Counted from the first letter of the stretch, positions 17,609 through 27,060 are shown. The stretch is DNA of 64,000 nucleotides from Paenibacillus alba (GCF_013204855.1 NZ_JABMKZ010000018.1:62001-126000); one strand, 5' to 3'. The notes: generated by a model from the sequence alone, not told the origin. Made by a program: numbers and translations.

Positions 17609-20600
17609 GCAACCCCCACGCACACGGCTATGTTGCTTTCCTTTTGCATGCCCATATTCCCTATGTTCGTCATGAGAAGGACGACATTACCTTGGAAGAA
17701 CGCTGGTTTTTCGAAGCGGTCGTTGACAGCTATCTGCCTTTGATCGAAATGATGGATCGTCTTCTGGAAGAGGACATCCCCTTTCAACTCACCTTGTCGC
17801 TTTCTCCTCCGCTGCTCGCCATGCTGGCAGATTCAACTCTGCAGCAAAGGCTTCGCAAGCATCTGGAATCACTTTGTGAGCTTTCGCAGCGAGAAGTGAT
17901 TCGCCTGTGGGGCCATGCCGATTTCAGCACGACCGCCAGACAGTATGCCGATCACTTTCATCGGCTTATGGCTCTTTACGATCGTCTTCGCGGCGATCTG
18001 ATCCGTAAATTTCGCAGCCTTGGAAGCTCAGGCTGCTTAGAGTTAATCACGTGCGCCGCAACGCATGCATTCTTGCCATTAATCAAGAACGATGCCGCTC
18101 TGCGGGCGCAGCTGGAGGCCGCCGCTGCTGAATTCCGGCGGCATTTCGGATCAGCTCCGGCTGGCATCTGGCTGCCGGAGTGCGGCTATACCCCTGCGAT
18201 TGAACCCCATCTGCAAGCACTGAATCTGCGCTACTTCGTCGTTGACGCTCATGCGCATGCACTGGCAGTAGAGCAGATGGACAGCGAAGAGCAGCAGAAG
18301 ATTTCGGGGCTCTGCGTACCCTTGCGGACGCAAAGCGGCGCCTGTGCCTTCGCGCGGGATCTTGAAGCCGGTGCCCAGGTGTGGAGCGCCGAGGTCGGAT
18401 ACCCAAGCGACGCCGACTATCGCGAATATTATCGCGATATCGGCTATGACCTCGGCCACTCCGGCGGGGCCGAGTGGGAGTACTTGAAGCCCTATGTGCT
18501 GCCGGACGGCGCACGCATTCATACGGGCTTCAAGTACTACCGCGTCACCGGCGCAGCCGCCGGCGATGCCAAAGAGCCCTACCACCCGGCGCGTGCCGCA
18601 CAGAAAGCTCAGCAGCATGCTGAGCATTTCGTCGCCAGCCGGGTGGCGCAGCTGAGCCGCCTCGCTCGCGCGGCTCAGACGGAAGCAGGCCGCGAAGCGC
18701 AGCCTGCGCAGCCGCCGGTCATCGTATGTCCATACGATGCCGAGCTGTTCGGGCACTGGTGGTACGAAGGCCACCAGTGGCTGGAGGCTGTGCTGCGCGG
18801 GCTCGCCGCCGCGCAGGATCAGGGCGTAGTCGTGTCTACGACTACGCTTGGCGGCTACGCCGCCGGCCATGCGCCGACCACGGAAGCGAAGCTTCCCGTG
18901 TCGAGCTGGGGCCGCGGCGGCTATGCCGAGGTCTGGCTGCAGCCGCGCAGCCAGTGGGTTCATCCGCAGCTGCACGCAGCGGAGGATCGCTTGGTGCTTG
19001 CTGCGCAGAAGCACCCTGCCCCGGAGCTGCTGCCAAAGATGCAGCTTCGGGCACTAAACCAAGCAGCGCGAGAGCTTATGCTCGCGCAAAGCAGCGACTG
19101 GACGTTCATCCTGGACGCTCAAACCGTAACCGAATACGCGGTGAATCGTATCGAAACCCATTTAGCCCATCTCCACCAATTATTGCAGCTGGTAGAAGAT
19201 GAAGCATCAGATCTAGACCTTTCCGAAATCGTCATTGCCTTGGAGCGGAAATCGCCCTTTTTGCCCGAACTCAACTATCAAGTATTCCAACCAAACCCAC
19301 CAGTTGTCTCTATAGACAGCTCTTTAAATAGATCGGCAGAACCTGCAAGCCCGCTCCACAGCTTTCCAAGCAGTCTTTTCAATCTTTCATCGCTTAAAAC
19401 TTCATCTTCTTCTCACTTGTCGATCATGGATACACACCCAGCATCCTCCTTGCGTATTCTGATGCTAGCATGGGAATATCCGCCGCATGTAATTGGCGGC
19501 TTGGCGAGAGCCGTATGCGATTTATCCAGACAGCTTGCTCGTTCCGGTCATGAGGTACATGTCATCACCTGTCTGACGACGGACTGCGTTCCTTATGCCT
19601 ATTCGGATGGCGTGCATATTCATCGTGCTGAAGTGCTGGAGTCCATTGGCAGTGTGCATTTCCTGGATTGGGTTTTTCAAATGAATATAGCCTTCCTTCA
19701 AACGATAACTCGATTATCCGAGCAAGGCCTGCAGTTCGATCTCATCCATGCGCATGATTGGCTGGTCTTTTACGCAGCAAATGAATGTAAAACAACACTT
19801 CAGCTCCCATTGATCGCAACCATTCATGCTACTGAACATGGTCGAAATCAAGGAAAACTGGAAACGCACGTTCAACAACGAATCCATCTCCTAGAAAACA
19901 AACTAGCCAATAGGGCTGATCATCTTATTGTATGCAGTTTATATATGCAGCAGGAAGTTATGGACCTCTTTCAAATTCCAGAGCATAAAATAAGTGCTAT
20001 CCCCAATGGGGTTATGCCTTTTCTCATCCCTGCGGATACTCTTTTGGCAACGAACCCGCTTCTATCTGACGTATTGCTTGACGGCGAATCGCCAATTCTT
20101 GTTTTTCTGGGGCGGCTTGTTTATGAAAAGGGCGTACATGTCCTTATTTCGGCCATGCGCCTCGTACTCAAACGCATTCCGCAAGCTAAACTCGTCATCG
20201 CAGGCTCGGGGCCTGAGCTAGAGGGGCTTCAACAACTGGCAGCAACCCTCGGGGACCGCGTCAGCTTCGTTGGTTTTCTGGAGGAAACCGACAAAAACCT
20301 GCTTTTGCACAAGGCAGCGCTCTGCATTTTTCCAAGTCTCTATGAGCCCTTTGGTCTGGTTGCTTTAGAAGCTATGGCCAGCGGCACGCCGGTTATTGTC
20401 TCTGATACAGGTGGACTTACAGAGATTGTCGATCATCCGATCAACGGTTGTAAAGTGAAGCCGGGGGACGCTCCTGCACTCGCCAAGGTAATTGTCAGCC
20501 TCTTGCAGGACCCCATGACTGCAGCTAATCTGACAAGTGACGCTCTAAGCAAAGTCAGCTCCATGTATAACTGGGAACTCATCAGCACTTTGACAATTGA

Positions 20601-20676
20601 GGTTTATAGCAAATTGATTTTCCTTCATGACCAGGAAACAGGTATATTCCGGCATCAGAAGGAAATAATCAAATAA
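17605..20676 (+). CDS. GH57 (branching-enzyme-like)-GT4 fusion protein, second copy
   Basis: A 1023-residue paralogue of the protein at 11276 with the same order. GH57: LLHAHIPYVRHEK, Glu near 191 in GIWLPECGY, Asp near 377 in CPYDAELFGHWWYEGHQW, LNQAARELMLAQSSDW. A Ser/Pro-rich linker of about 50 residues follows (about 565-612) that the first copy lacks. GT4: ILMLAWEYPPHVIGGLARAV, HAHDWLVF, FLGRLVYEKG, and E-x7-E in LYEPFGLVALEAM. Both active sites look intact. The stretch coding residues about 290-480 (18470-19060) is clearly richer in G+C, with Ala/Arg-rich segments. The tail past the GT4 is about 30 residues. TTG start overlaps the DUF4912 stop. Confidence 0.85.
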   Translation: MSNPHAHGYVAFLLHAHIPYVRHEKDDITLEERWFFEAVVDSYLPLIEMMDRLLEEDIPFQLTLSLSPPLLAMLADSTLQQRLRKHLESLCELSQREVIRLWGHADFSTTARQYADHFHRLMALYDRLRGDLIRKFRSLGSSGCLELITCAATHAFLPLIKNDAALRAQLEAAAAEFRRHFGSAPAGIWLPECGYTPAIEPHLQALNLRYFVVDAHAHALAVEQMDSEEQQKISGLCVPLRTQSGACAFARDLEAGAQVWSAEVGYPSDADYREYYRDIGYDLGHSGGAEWEYLKPYVLPDGARIHTGFKYYRVTGAAAGDAKEPYHPARAAQKAQQHAEHFVASRVAQLSRLARAAQTEAGREAQPAQPPVIVCPYDAELFGHWWYEGHQWLEAVLRGLAAAQDQGVVVSTTTLGGYAAGHAPTTEAKLPVSSWGRGGYAEVWLQPRSQWVHPQLHAAEDRLVLAAQKHPAPELLPKMQLRALNQAARELMLAQSSDWTFILDAQTVTEYAVNRIETHLAHLHQLLQLVEDEASDLDLSEIVIALERKSPFLPELNYQVFQPNPPVVSIDSSLNRSAEPASPLHSFPSSLFNLSSLKTSSSSHLSIMDTHPASSLRILMLAWEYPPHVIGGLARAVCDLSRQLARSGHEVHVITCLTTDCVPYAYSDGVHIHRAEVLESIGSVHFLDWVFQMNIAFLQTITRLSEQGLQFDLIHAHDWLVFYAANECKTTLQLPLIATIHATEHGRNQGKLETHVQQRIHLLENKLANRADHLIVCSLYMQQEVMDLFQIPEHKISAIPNGVMPFLIPADTLLATNPLLSDVLLDGESPILVFLGRLVYEKGVHVLISAMRLVLKRIPQAKLVIAGSGPELEGLQQLAATLGDRVSFVGFLEETDKNLLLHKAALCIFPSLYEPFGLVALEAMASGTPVIVSDTGGLTEIVDHPINGCKVKPGDAPALAKVIVSLLQDPMTAANLTSDALSKVSSMYNWELISTLTIEVYSKLIFLHDQETGIFRHQKEIIK

Positions 20677-20897
20677 TATGGAGAACTATGCCAATTGTAA
20701 GCGTGACCAGTCTAAATTTTCAGAATTTTTTCAAAGAATCATTGATTCCTTGGTAATAATTAGGTAACCTATTGGCAAGCCCTGTGCTAACGAAGTCCTA
20801 GCAATTGCATTGCGAGAGACGCGATATCCCATAAATGGGCACCTCAAGGACGGGTTCTGAATTCGCGATCAAACAAACGAGTGGGGAAGTGATTGTA

Positions 20898-22859
20898 TTG
20901 CCTAGACATCTGGTCATCGGAAACGGTAAATTTCTTATTAACCTCGATCAACATTCCTACATGCGAGATCTGTATTATCCTTTCGTAGGCCAGCTTAACC
21001 ATATTGGTGGCTACCAATGCCGCGTTGGTATTTGGGTAGATGGTGACTTCGCTTGGTTGAATGCCCCAGAGTGGCAGTTCAAACTTGGCTATGTCGAAGA
21101 TTCACTAGTCACCGAAGTGACAGCAACGCATCCGGGTCTTGGAGTCACCCTCCTCATGAATGATGGTGTGCACCAACGTGAAGATATTTACTTGAAACGC
21201 ATTCAAATTACGAATCACAAAAGCACGGTTCGTGAAGTAAGGATGTTCTTCAATCAGGATTTGCTTATCAATGAGACTGAGGTCGGAGATACAGCCGCCT
21301 ACTATCCCTTAACCAATACCGTATTCCATTATAAAAAAGACCGCTATTTTATGTTTAACGGCAGCACGGGAACAGAGGGCATTTATCAATATTCTACCGG
21401 TGTCAAAAGGTTCTATAACGCTGAGGGCACGTGGCGTGATGCGGAAGACGGCCATCTCATGGGGAATGCCATTGCACAAGGCTCTGTCGACAGCACGATT
21501 TCCTTCCGCTTATTCGTACCTCCTAACGCCAACCAAACGCTTTATTATTGGATGGGGGCAGGCAAGAATCTGGAGGAAGTTAAGAAGCTTGATGCTTATG
21601 TCAAAGACAGCCATCCTGGGAAGCTATTGGACCGTGTAACCGTCTACTGGCAACGGTGGGCCAACAAAATTGAGCGCGATTATTTCGATTTGAATGTGGA
21701 TGTTCAGCGCCTCTTCAAACAAAGTCTGCTGCTTGTCCGCACACAAACCGATGTGAACGGAGCGATCATCGCGGCCAATGATTCTGACATTATGCAGAGC
21801 AACCGTGACCATTACAGCTACATGTGGCCGCGGGACGGCGCTTTAATCGCCTACTCCATGTCCATGGCAGGCTACCAGGGCATGATTATTCCCTTCTTTA
21901 ATTTCTGCGCGAACGTGCTGTCTCCTGAAGGGTATCTGCATCATAAATACAATCCGGATGGTACCGTAGGCTCTAGTTGGCATCCTTATATTCATTCGGG
22001 ACGTGTGCAGCTTCCGATTCAAGAGGATGAAACCGCACTAGTCTTGTTTGCGCTATGGCAGGATTTCCAGAAAAATGGAAGTCTCGAATTTGCGCAATCC
22101 CTGTATCGCAACCTCATTCGCCGAGCGGCTCGATTCATGTCCACGTACATTGATCAAGAGCTGAACTTGCCGAAGCCGAGTTACGATCTGTGGGAAGAGC
22201 GTTACGGTATTTATACGTTCACCGCTTCTGCCGTGTATGGCGGATTAATTGCAGCTTCCAACTTCAGCAACTTGTTTGGTGACGAAGAGCGAAGCAACCG
22301 CTACAAGCATACCGCGGAGAAAATCAAATCCGGCATCCTCAAGCATCTGTGGGACGAAAAAGAAGGTCGTTTCGTTCGCGGCTTGTATATGGAGGATGGC
22401 GAATGGGTCAAAGATATGACGCTCGAGAGCTCGGTCTACGGCATCTTCGAATTCGGCGTTCTGCCTGCGGATGACGAGCGGGTCGTTGGCACGATGCGAG
22501 CGAATAAAGCCGGTCTCACGATCAAAACCGAAGTTGGAGGCTCAGCCCGCTATCATCATGATTATTACTTCCAACGCTCTACGGATATTGAAAATGTACC
22601 CGGCAATCCATGGATCATCTGTACCCTCTGGATCGCCGAATGGGAAATCGAATACGCCAAAACGTTGGCTGAACTCGAAGCCCCGCGCCAAACGCTAGAA
22701 TGGGTCGTCAAACATGCGATGGAAAGCGGCGTGCTCTCCGAGCAGCTCGATCCTTTCACTGGTGATCCGGTTTCCGTTGCTCCACTCACTTGGTCTCACG
22801 CGACTTACGTGCTTACCGTTGTGAAGTATTTGAATAAATACAAACAGTTGTCGAAGTAA
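20898..22859 (+). CDS. GH15-family glucoamylase-like hydrolase
   Basis: Cytoplasmic glycoside hydrolase of 653 residues, no signal peptide. An N-terminal beta-sandwich (LVIGNGKFLINLDQHSYMRD, then DLYYPFVGQ) precedes an (alpha/alpha)6 barrel with SYMWPRDGALIAYSM. The general acid is in YDLWEERYG (Glu433/434) and the base is Glu615 in SGVLSEQLDPFTG. GH15 enzymes invert alpha-linkages from non-reducing ends, so it could trim or degrade the glucan made by the upstream fusions. TTG 20898 gives the usual family N-terminus (MPRHLVIGNGK) and has GGGGAAG eight bases before it; an in-frame ATG at 20835 adds 21 residues but has no ribosome site. Separated from the second fusion by about 220 bases, it may have its own promoter. 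Confidence 0.85.
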   Translation: MPRHLVIGNGKFLINLDQHSYMRDLYYPFVGQLNHIGGYQCRVGIWVDGDFAWLNAPEWQFKLGYVEDSLVTEVTATHPGLGVTLLMNDGVHQREDIYLKRIQITNHKSTVREVRMFFNQDLLINETEVGDTAAYYPLTNTVFHYKKDRYFMFNGSTGTEGIYQYSTGVKRFYNAEGTWRDAEDGHLMGNAIAQGSVDSTISFRLFVPPNANQTLYYWMGAGKNLEEVKKLDAYVKDSHPGKLLDRVTVYWQRWANKIERDYFDLNVDVQRLFKQSLLLVRTQTDVNGAIIAANDSDIMQSNRDHYSYMWPRDGALIAYSMSMAGYQGMIIPFFNFCANVLSPEGYLHHKYNPDGTVGSSWHPYIHSGRVQLPIQEDETALVLFALWQDFQKNGSLEFAQSLYRNLIRRAARFMSTYIDQELNLPKPSYDLWEERYGIYTFTASAVYGGLIAASNFSNLFGDEERSNRYKHTAEKIKSGILKHLWDEKEGRFVRGLYMEDGEWVKDMTLESSVYGIFEFGVLPADDERVVGTMRANKAGLTIKTEVGGSARYHHDYYFQRSTDIENVPGNPWIICTLWIAEWEIEYAKTLAELEAPRQTLEWVVKHAMESGVLSEQLDPFTGDPVSVAPLTWSHATYVLTVVKYLNKYKQLSK

Positions 22860-22865
22860 TTACGA

Positions 22866-22908
22866 ACCTCTCGGAATTGAACATTTGTTCATTTCGGGAG
22901 GTCTTTTT
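22866..22908 (+). terminator. Terminator after the GH15 gene
   Basis: ACCTCTCG...TGAACATTTGTTCA...CGGGAGGT stem-loop followed by CTTTTT, seven bases after the stop codon. Confidence 0.88.
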
Positions 22909-22935
22909 ATGCTGCCAAACTTGCTTTCACCTGTA

Positions 22936-22964
22936 TTGACTGTTCTTTTACCAATATGTTACAC
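22936..22964 (+). promoter_or_regulatory. Probable sigma-A promoter of the tetR gene
   Basis: TTGACT, 17 bases, TTACAC. The TetR palindrome at 22974-22987 lies where transcription should begin, so binding there would block the start. Confidence 0.45.
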
Positions 22965-22973
22965 TTCACTTGT

Positions 22974-22987
22974 ACTGACCAGTCAGT
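22974..22987. promoter_or_regulatory. TetR-type operator 1
   Basis: ACTGACCAGTCAGT, an almost perfect palindrome between the putative -10 and the tetR start. It shares 13 of 14 bases with the second copy at 23622. Confidence 0.8.
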
Positions 22988-23018
22988 TATTCATATCGTT
23001 ACGAAAGGAGAATCTTCA

Positions 23019-23597
23019 TTGAGCAAAGTGAAAATTATTCATGCCGCGGTCGACGTATTTTCTAAAAACGGTTACCATCGAGCAAGCATGGACGAAATCG
23101 CCCTGAGAGCCAATGTGGCCAAAGGAACTCTCTACTATCATTTTCCGGGTAAAGCCCAATTGTTTAAAACGCTTGTTATCCAAGGTTTCCAGGAGGTTAT
23201 TGATAAAATCCGCGCCGATCTTCAGGCTAATCTCACTCTCGAAGAACAAATTCGACGAATTGTCAGGCACAATCTCGATCTCTTTTTGGAGTCCAGCGGC
23301 TTAGCTCACATCGTTTTTAATGAATTATCCAATGGAATCGACCAGGAAGTGCTGGAAGAATTGAAAAAGCTGAGAATTGACTACATTCATTTTCTTGCTG
23401 AGGTTTTGGAAGAAGGCAAGCAAGAGGGCGTGCTGCGCGATGTTAACTGCAAGTTAGCCGCTGCAGGCATTGTCGGCATGCTCGACAGCGCAGCTAATTA
23501 TTTTATGAGCAATACGCATGAATTGTCTCGTGAGCATATGGAGCGATTCTTCTACACAATCATTACGTCGGGGTTGTTTATGACTGCAGGTGAGTAA
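23019..23597 (+). CDS. TetR-family transcriptional repressor
   Basis: A 192-residue regulator. Residues 1-50 carry the TetR helix-turn-helix: IIHAAVDVFSKNGYHRASMD then EIALRANVAKGTLYYHFPGK. The helical C-terminal ligand domain follows (LEEQIRRIVRHNLDLFLESS). It most resembles QacR/FadR-like TetR proteins that respond to hydrophobic ligands. The start is TTG 23019, eight bases after AAAGGAG; the longer upstream frame runs back through the operator and is not used. Identical-type palindromes precede this gene and the P450 gene, so it should repress itself and the P450. Confidence 0.87.
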   Translation: MSKVKIIHAAVDVFSKNGYHRASMDEIALRANVAKGTLYYHFPGKAQLFKTLVIQGFQEVIDKIRADLQANLTLEEQIRRIVRHNLDLFLESSGLAHIVFNELSNGIDQEVLEELKKLRIDYIHFLAEVLEEGKQEGVLRDVNCKLAAAGIVGMLDSAANYFMSNTHELSREHMERFFYTIITSGLFMTAGE

Positions 23598-23621
23598 TTC
23601 ACCTTTTTTTGATTTCTTTGT

Positions 23622-23635
23622 ACTGACTAGTCAGT
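23622..23635. promoter_or_regulatory. TetR-type operator 2, before the P450 gene
   Basis: ACTGACTAGTCAGT, a perfect 14-base palindrome, 25 bases after the tetR stop and 36 before the P450 start. Confidence 0.82.
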
Positions 23636-23670
23636 TTAAGCGAAAATCAAATGAAAGCATGGTGATATGA

Positions 23671-24807
23671 ATGAATTGGGAAAATTCAGCTTCAAACGAA
23701 CTGATTCCATTACCTTATTTTAAAGAAATGCGCAATTCCTCCCCGGTTTCGTTAAATAAAGAGAAAACGGCATGGAATGTTTTTAAATACGAAGATGTCA
23801 AAACGATTTTCGCTCGTCATGATCTGTTTTCATCGCAAGGCGTAGAATCCGTGAATGATCCGATTGAGTCGAGTATTCTGAGACAGGATCCGCCCAAACA
23901 TCGGCAATTGCGGATGCTTGTTTCTCAAGCTTTCACGCCTCGAATTATCCAAGGACTGACAGCTAAGATTGAGGCGATAGCCGGAGCGTTAAGCGACCAG
24001 ATGGAGACAAACGCCAAGGTCGATGGTCTGCATAATTATGCGAGTCCTCTGCCGATTATCGTCATTGCCGAAATGTTGGGTATTCCACCGGAAGATCGTG
24101 AGCGTTTCAAAGCGTGGTCGGATGCGCTGGTTGGGAACGATACCGATAGGTATTATCAATGTCAGCAAGAGATGAGTGTCTATTTTAGTGAGATTGCCGC
24201 TAGGCGGCGAGTGGAGCCTCAGGAGGATCTAATTAGCAATCTTGTGCGCGTCAATGAAGAAGGAGCCCAATTAAGTGATGTAGAAGTGATCGGTTTTTGC
24301 ATACTGCTGCTTGTAGCGGGAAATGAGACCACAACCAACTTGATTTCCTCGGCGATGCTCCTCTTTGACAGCTATGCGGATGTCAGGGAACAGGTTATCG
24401 CGGATCACACCTTGATCCCGCAAGCCCTTGAGGAAGTTCTTCGTTACTGTTCACCTGTTCAAACGATGATCAGAACGGTAACGCAGACAACGATTCTACG
24501 CGGGCAAACATTGAATCCCGGACAAATGGTCAACATCTGGATCGGCTCGGCCAACCATGATGAAGATATCTTCGAGCATCCGGAAATCTTCAATATCCAC
24601 CGGAATCCGAATCCCCATCTCGCTTTTGGTCACGGCATTCACTACTGTTTGGGCGCGCAATTAGCACGTTTGGAAAGTAAAATAGCGATGCAAACGCTGC
24701 TGAAACGGTTCCCTGATTTCCGTCTCGATTACTCGCAGCCTTTGGAGCGGATCGACAGCTGGATTATGTTTGGTGTCAAACAACTGCCGATTATTTTGCG
24801 ACGTTAA
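23671..24807 (+). CDS. Cytochrome P450 (bacterial soluble type)
   Basis: Haem-thiolate monooxygenase of 378 residues, soluble, CYP107/109-like. Motifs in order: I-helix LLVAGNETTTNLI (about 215-227), K-helix E-x-x-R in LEEVLRYCSPVQ, and the haem loop LAFGHGIHYCLGAQLARLE with Cys326 as thiolate ligand. Such enzymes hydroxylate fatty acids, terpenoids or antibiotics using a separate ferredoxin/reductase, which is not encoded nearby. ATG 23671 is preceded by a GGTGAT site. Control by the adjacent TetR protein is likely because of the shared operator. Substrate unknown. Confidence 0.92.
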   Translation: MNWENSASNELIPLPYFKEMRNSSPVSLNKEKTAWNVFKYEDVKTIFARHDLFSSQGVESVNDPIESSILRQDPPKHRQLRMLVSQAFTPRIIQGLTAKIEAIAGALSDQMETNAKVDGLHNYASPLPIIVIAEMLGIPPEDRERFKAWSDALVGNDTDRYYQCQQEMSVYFSEIAARRRVEPQEDLISNLVRVNEEGAQLSDVEVIGFCILLLVAGNETTTNLISSAMLLFDSYADVREQVIADHTLIPQALEEVLRYCSPVQTMIRTVTQTTILRGQTLNPGQMVNIWIGSANHDEDIFEHPEIFNIHRNPNPHLAFGHGIHYCLGAQLARLESKIAMQTLLKRFPDFRLDYSQPLERIDSWIMFGVKQLPIILRR

Positions 24808-25078
24808 TACCTGATGGAACAAGTATTAATAAATGCTCCCGGGAGGTATAGGAAAATCTCTATTAAATCGACTTTAAACGGGTTTCTTATACTTTTTGTT
24901 TATACTTTTGGAGCATTTCGTTATATTTCGACTACATGTTTTATGATAATTTAGGGACATAAAAAATTATAATCCTTTAATGATATTATTTGGCGTTCTA
25001 AATTATCTGAAAATTTAGATTTTTAGGCCGAGTATTATCAATACGAAGGGAGGCGGTGCCTGATCCAACTGAAGTATT

Positions 25079-25865
25079 TTACAAGACAGGAGGAAAATTA
25101 TGGGTTCTTAGACGTATAAAGAGGCGTGTATTGGCATAATCGAGCTGCCTTTGGCGGTACGCAGGAGAGATTGCAGCCTGCGTCCAGCTTGGCCGCGGAG
25201 AATCGGTAAGGCGTTTGGTAAACGGTATTTCGTTGACGACTTTATCCATTTCATACCAGGTATTATCTGTAGGGGAAAAAACAACTTGAAACTCTTTTTC
25301 CACCAACACTTTATATTGTCGTTCCTCTTTCTGAGTTGATCTATAAGTGAAAGAATCATTCCTGATCAGTGGGAGTATTTCCATTCAAACCAATCCAGAG
25401 GGAATAATGGTCGTATGAGGTTTTCAGCTGTGGGAATCACTCCTATTGAAGCTTCTGGTGTCAAATTAAATTGATTCTTGATTTGATACAGAAGCATTTG
25501 TTTATCTACTTCGCGTACTCCTAGATATACTATGGCAAGAGTAAGAAAAACAGATACAACTCTCTTTTGGGTAGGCTGGAAAAACATTGTACCTAAACTA
25601 ATGACTAACGGAAACAAAAACCAAGGGTCTCCTAGAAGCAGAACATCAAAGCTAAGAAAGGAACCCCATGTTCTAAGGAATCGGGTACCAAATGAGCTCC
25701 CCCAATAATGGCTACCGCTATACCAAATTGCTTACTAAAAGTCTTCTTTCTCGTAATCATTGCAAAAACTAGCCCTAAAAATAGAGAAAATAGAATGGAA
25801 TGACTTAAGCTAATGAGACTAGAAAGAAAATACTTAAAAAAATCAGGAGATATTGCTATTTGCAA
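25079..25865 (-). pseudogene. Frameshifted membrane metal-dependent hydrolase-like gene (YdjM/DUF457-type)
   Basis: Three consecutive minus-strand frames read as one broken gene. 25632-25865: SLISLSHSILFSLFLGLVF and IGGAHLVPDSLEHGVPFL. The reading then slips by one base and continues as SFDVLLLGDPWFLFPLVI (to 25366). It slips again near 25380 into WYEMDKVVNEIP and a basic tail ending at 25079. The His-Ser and His-x3-Asp-Ser-x-x-His spacing and the LGDPWF segment fit membrane-bound metal-dependent hydrolases. The C-terminal third is not recognised. Either a decaying gene or sequencing indels; the neighbouring kinase-like ORFs are broken as well. Confidence 0.5.
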
Positions 25866-25939
25866 TTATACCAAAAAATAACAATTTTAATATTATAATG
25901 CACTTCTAAATTTCTCAGATCGAAGCCTGTAACAAGCGC

Positions 25940-25980
25940 AAAAAAAGCGAACTGCGCATCTCTGCGCAGCTCACTTTTTT
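25940..25980. terminator. Bidirectional terminator
   Basis: Stem CTGCGCA/TGCGCAG with outer AAAAAAAGCG and CACTTTTTT arms, between the YbjQ-like gene and the broken hydrolase. Confidence 0.82.
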
Positions 25981-26031
25981 CAACGAGAAAACCATTCCAG
26001 AAAATCCTCGCACGCACCGAACTACCGCTTC

Positions 26032-27060
26032 TCAAGCCTGGCCGAAAATATGCTGCAATACATATAGATTTTCTTTTAGCTTGGACAACGTGTCTTCAAT
26101 GCTGACCTCGCCTTTCTTGAACCCCCGATCATCCTGATCGCATGACTTGCAGTAGATGATGCCCGACTTGTTCACCTTGCCGCATTCGCAGGTCCATTTG
26201 TCTGAATCGTGCTTCCCCCGTTGAACAAACGTGCGCGTGACTAGAGCAATCAGCTTCTCGAGCTTGCCAATGTCATCAACGTGATACTTGCGTTTATCTC
26301 CTGATACGAGGACAAGCGCATATTTCTTCACGATCCATTCCGTATTGGTAACGAGCAGGTTCTCGATGAAATCATAGTCCGTCAGCTTCGCTTGTTTGAT
26401 CACGGTCATCGCTTTGCCGTTGGTTTGGAGCTTGTCGTACAAAAACGCCTTGGCGAGCGGCTCTTCAACACCCGCGAAATATTGGAACACATTTTCCAGC
26501 GAATTATTGTAATCATAATCGATCGAATGATAAAACTTGAATACTTGGGCCATCACTTCTGGCGAAAAATACTCCAAAATGGTAGGCCAATAGTTTGGCA
26601 CCACATTAAAATCTTGGTTCACGTTATTAATCATACTCAACCGTTTGTGCTCGTACTGGTACTTCTCGAATGAGATCTCATCCTTCACACCAGCGGCTGC
26701 GACTTCCTTCTCATAACCATAATCCGGGATGAAGGCGGACGTTCCGGTTGCCGTGACCATAAACATTTGTTTGCCTTTACCGGAAACCTCATCATGGTCA
26801 ATCCTCACTCCTATGATTGCGTTAGCCCCCAATTTGACGGCCTCCTCTGTCAGCAGGTGGATCACTTCGTCATAAATACTTTTCAATTGTTTCTGATAGG
26901 TGGCGGACCGACCGCCAAAAACATCGCTAAAACTAGCGAATAAGTCCGAGAATAGATCGACGCCAGTCACGACTCTTGCCGACACGATCCCTTTGTAATG
27001 TTCGAGTTTGATCGCTTCATTAACAGATGTCGTTGTAATTAACACACCATTTTTCGCCAT
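26032..27060 (-). CDS. YbjQ/UPF0145-like protein with C-terminal zinc ribbon
   Basis: A 342-residue cytoplasmic protein. The N-terminal 110 residues are a YbjQ-type domain (VLITTTSVNEAIKLEHYKG, VSARVVTGVDLFSDLFASF, LGANAIIGVRIDHDEV), a pentamer-forming fold of unclear function sometimes called heavy-metal binding. The middle (about 150-300) is helical and unrecognised. Near 308-330 a four-Cys zinc ribbon is seen: CECGKV and YCKSCDQ. ATG 27060 follows GGAGGCGATACAT; a longer frame to 27105 includes that ribosome site and is not used. Neighbours give no clue. Confidence 0.72.
   Translation of the reverse strand: MAKNGVLITTTSVNEAIKLEHYKGIVSARVVTGVDLFSDLFASFSDVFGGRSATYQKQLKSIYDEVIHLLTEEAVKLGANAIIGVRIDHDEVSGKGKQMFMVTATGTSAFIPDYGYEKEVAAAGVKDEISFEKYQYEHKRLSMINNVNQDFNVVPNYWPTILEYFSPEVMAQVFKFYHSIDYDYNNSLENVFQYFAGVEEPLAKAFLYDKLQTNGKAMTVIKQAKLTDYDFIENLLVTNTEWIVKKYALVLVSGDKRKYHVDDIGKLEKLIALVTRTFVQRGKHDSDKWTCECGKVNKSGIIYCKSCDQDDRGFKKGEVSIEDTLSKLKENLYVLQHIFGQA

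Noticed and set aside
18083..19202. Several long antisense and shifted frames in the second GH57 region
   Set aside because: Artefacts of high G+C third positions; the plus-strand fusion gene carries all the motifs.
24808..25078. Small gene at AGGAGGAAAATT-ATG near 25100
   Set aside because: The ribosome site is good but the ATG is followed by only two codons and a stop; nothing else in this AT-rich stretch looks coding.
25108..25359. Independent 83-residue ORF
   Set aside because: It is one of three overlapping frames of the broken hydrolase region and lacks its own ribosome site.
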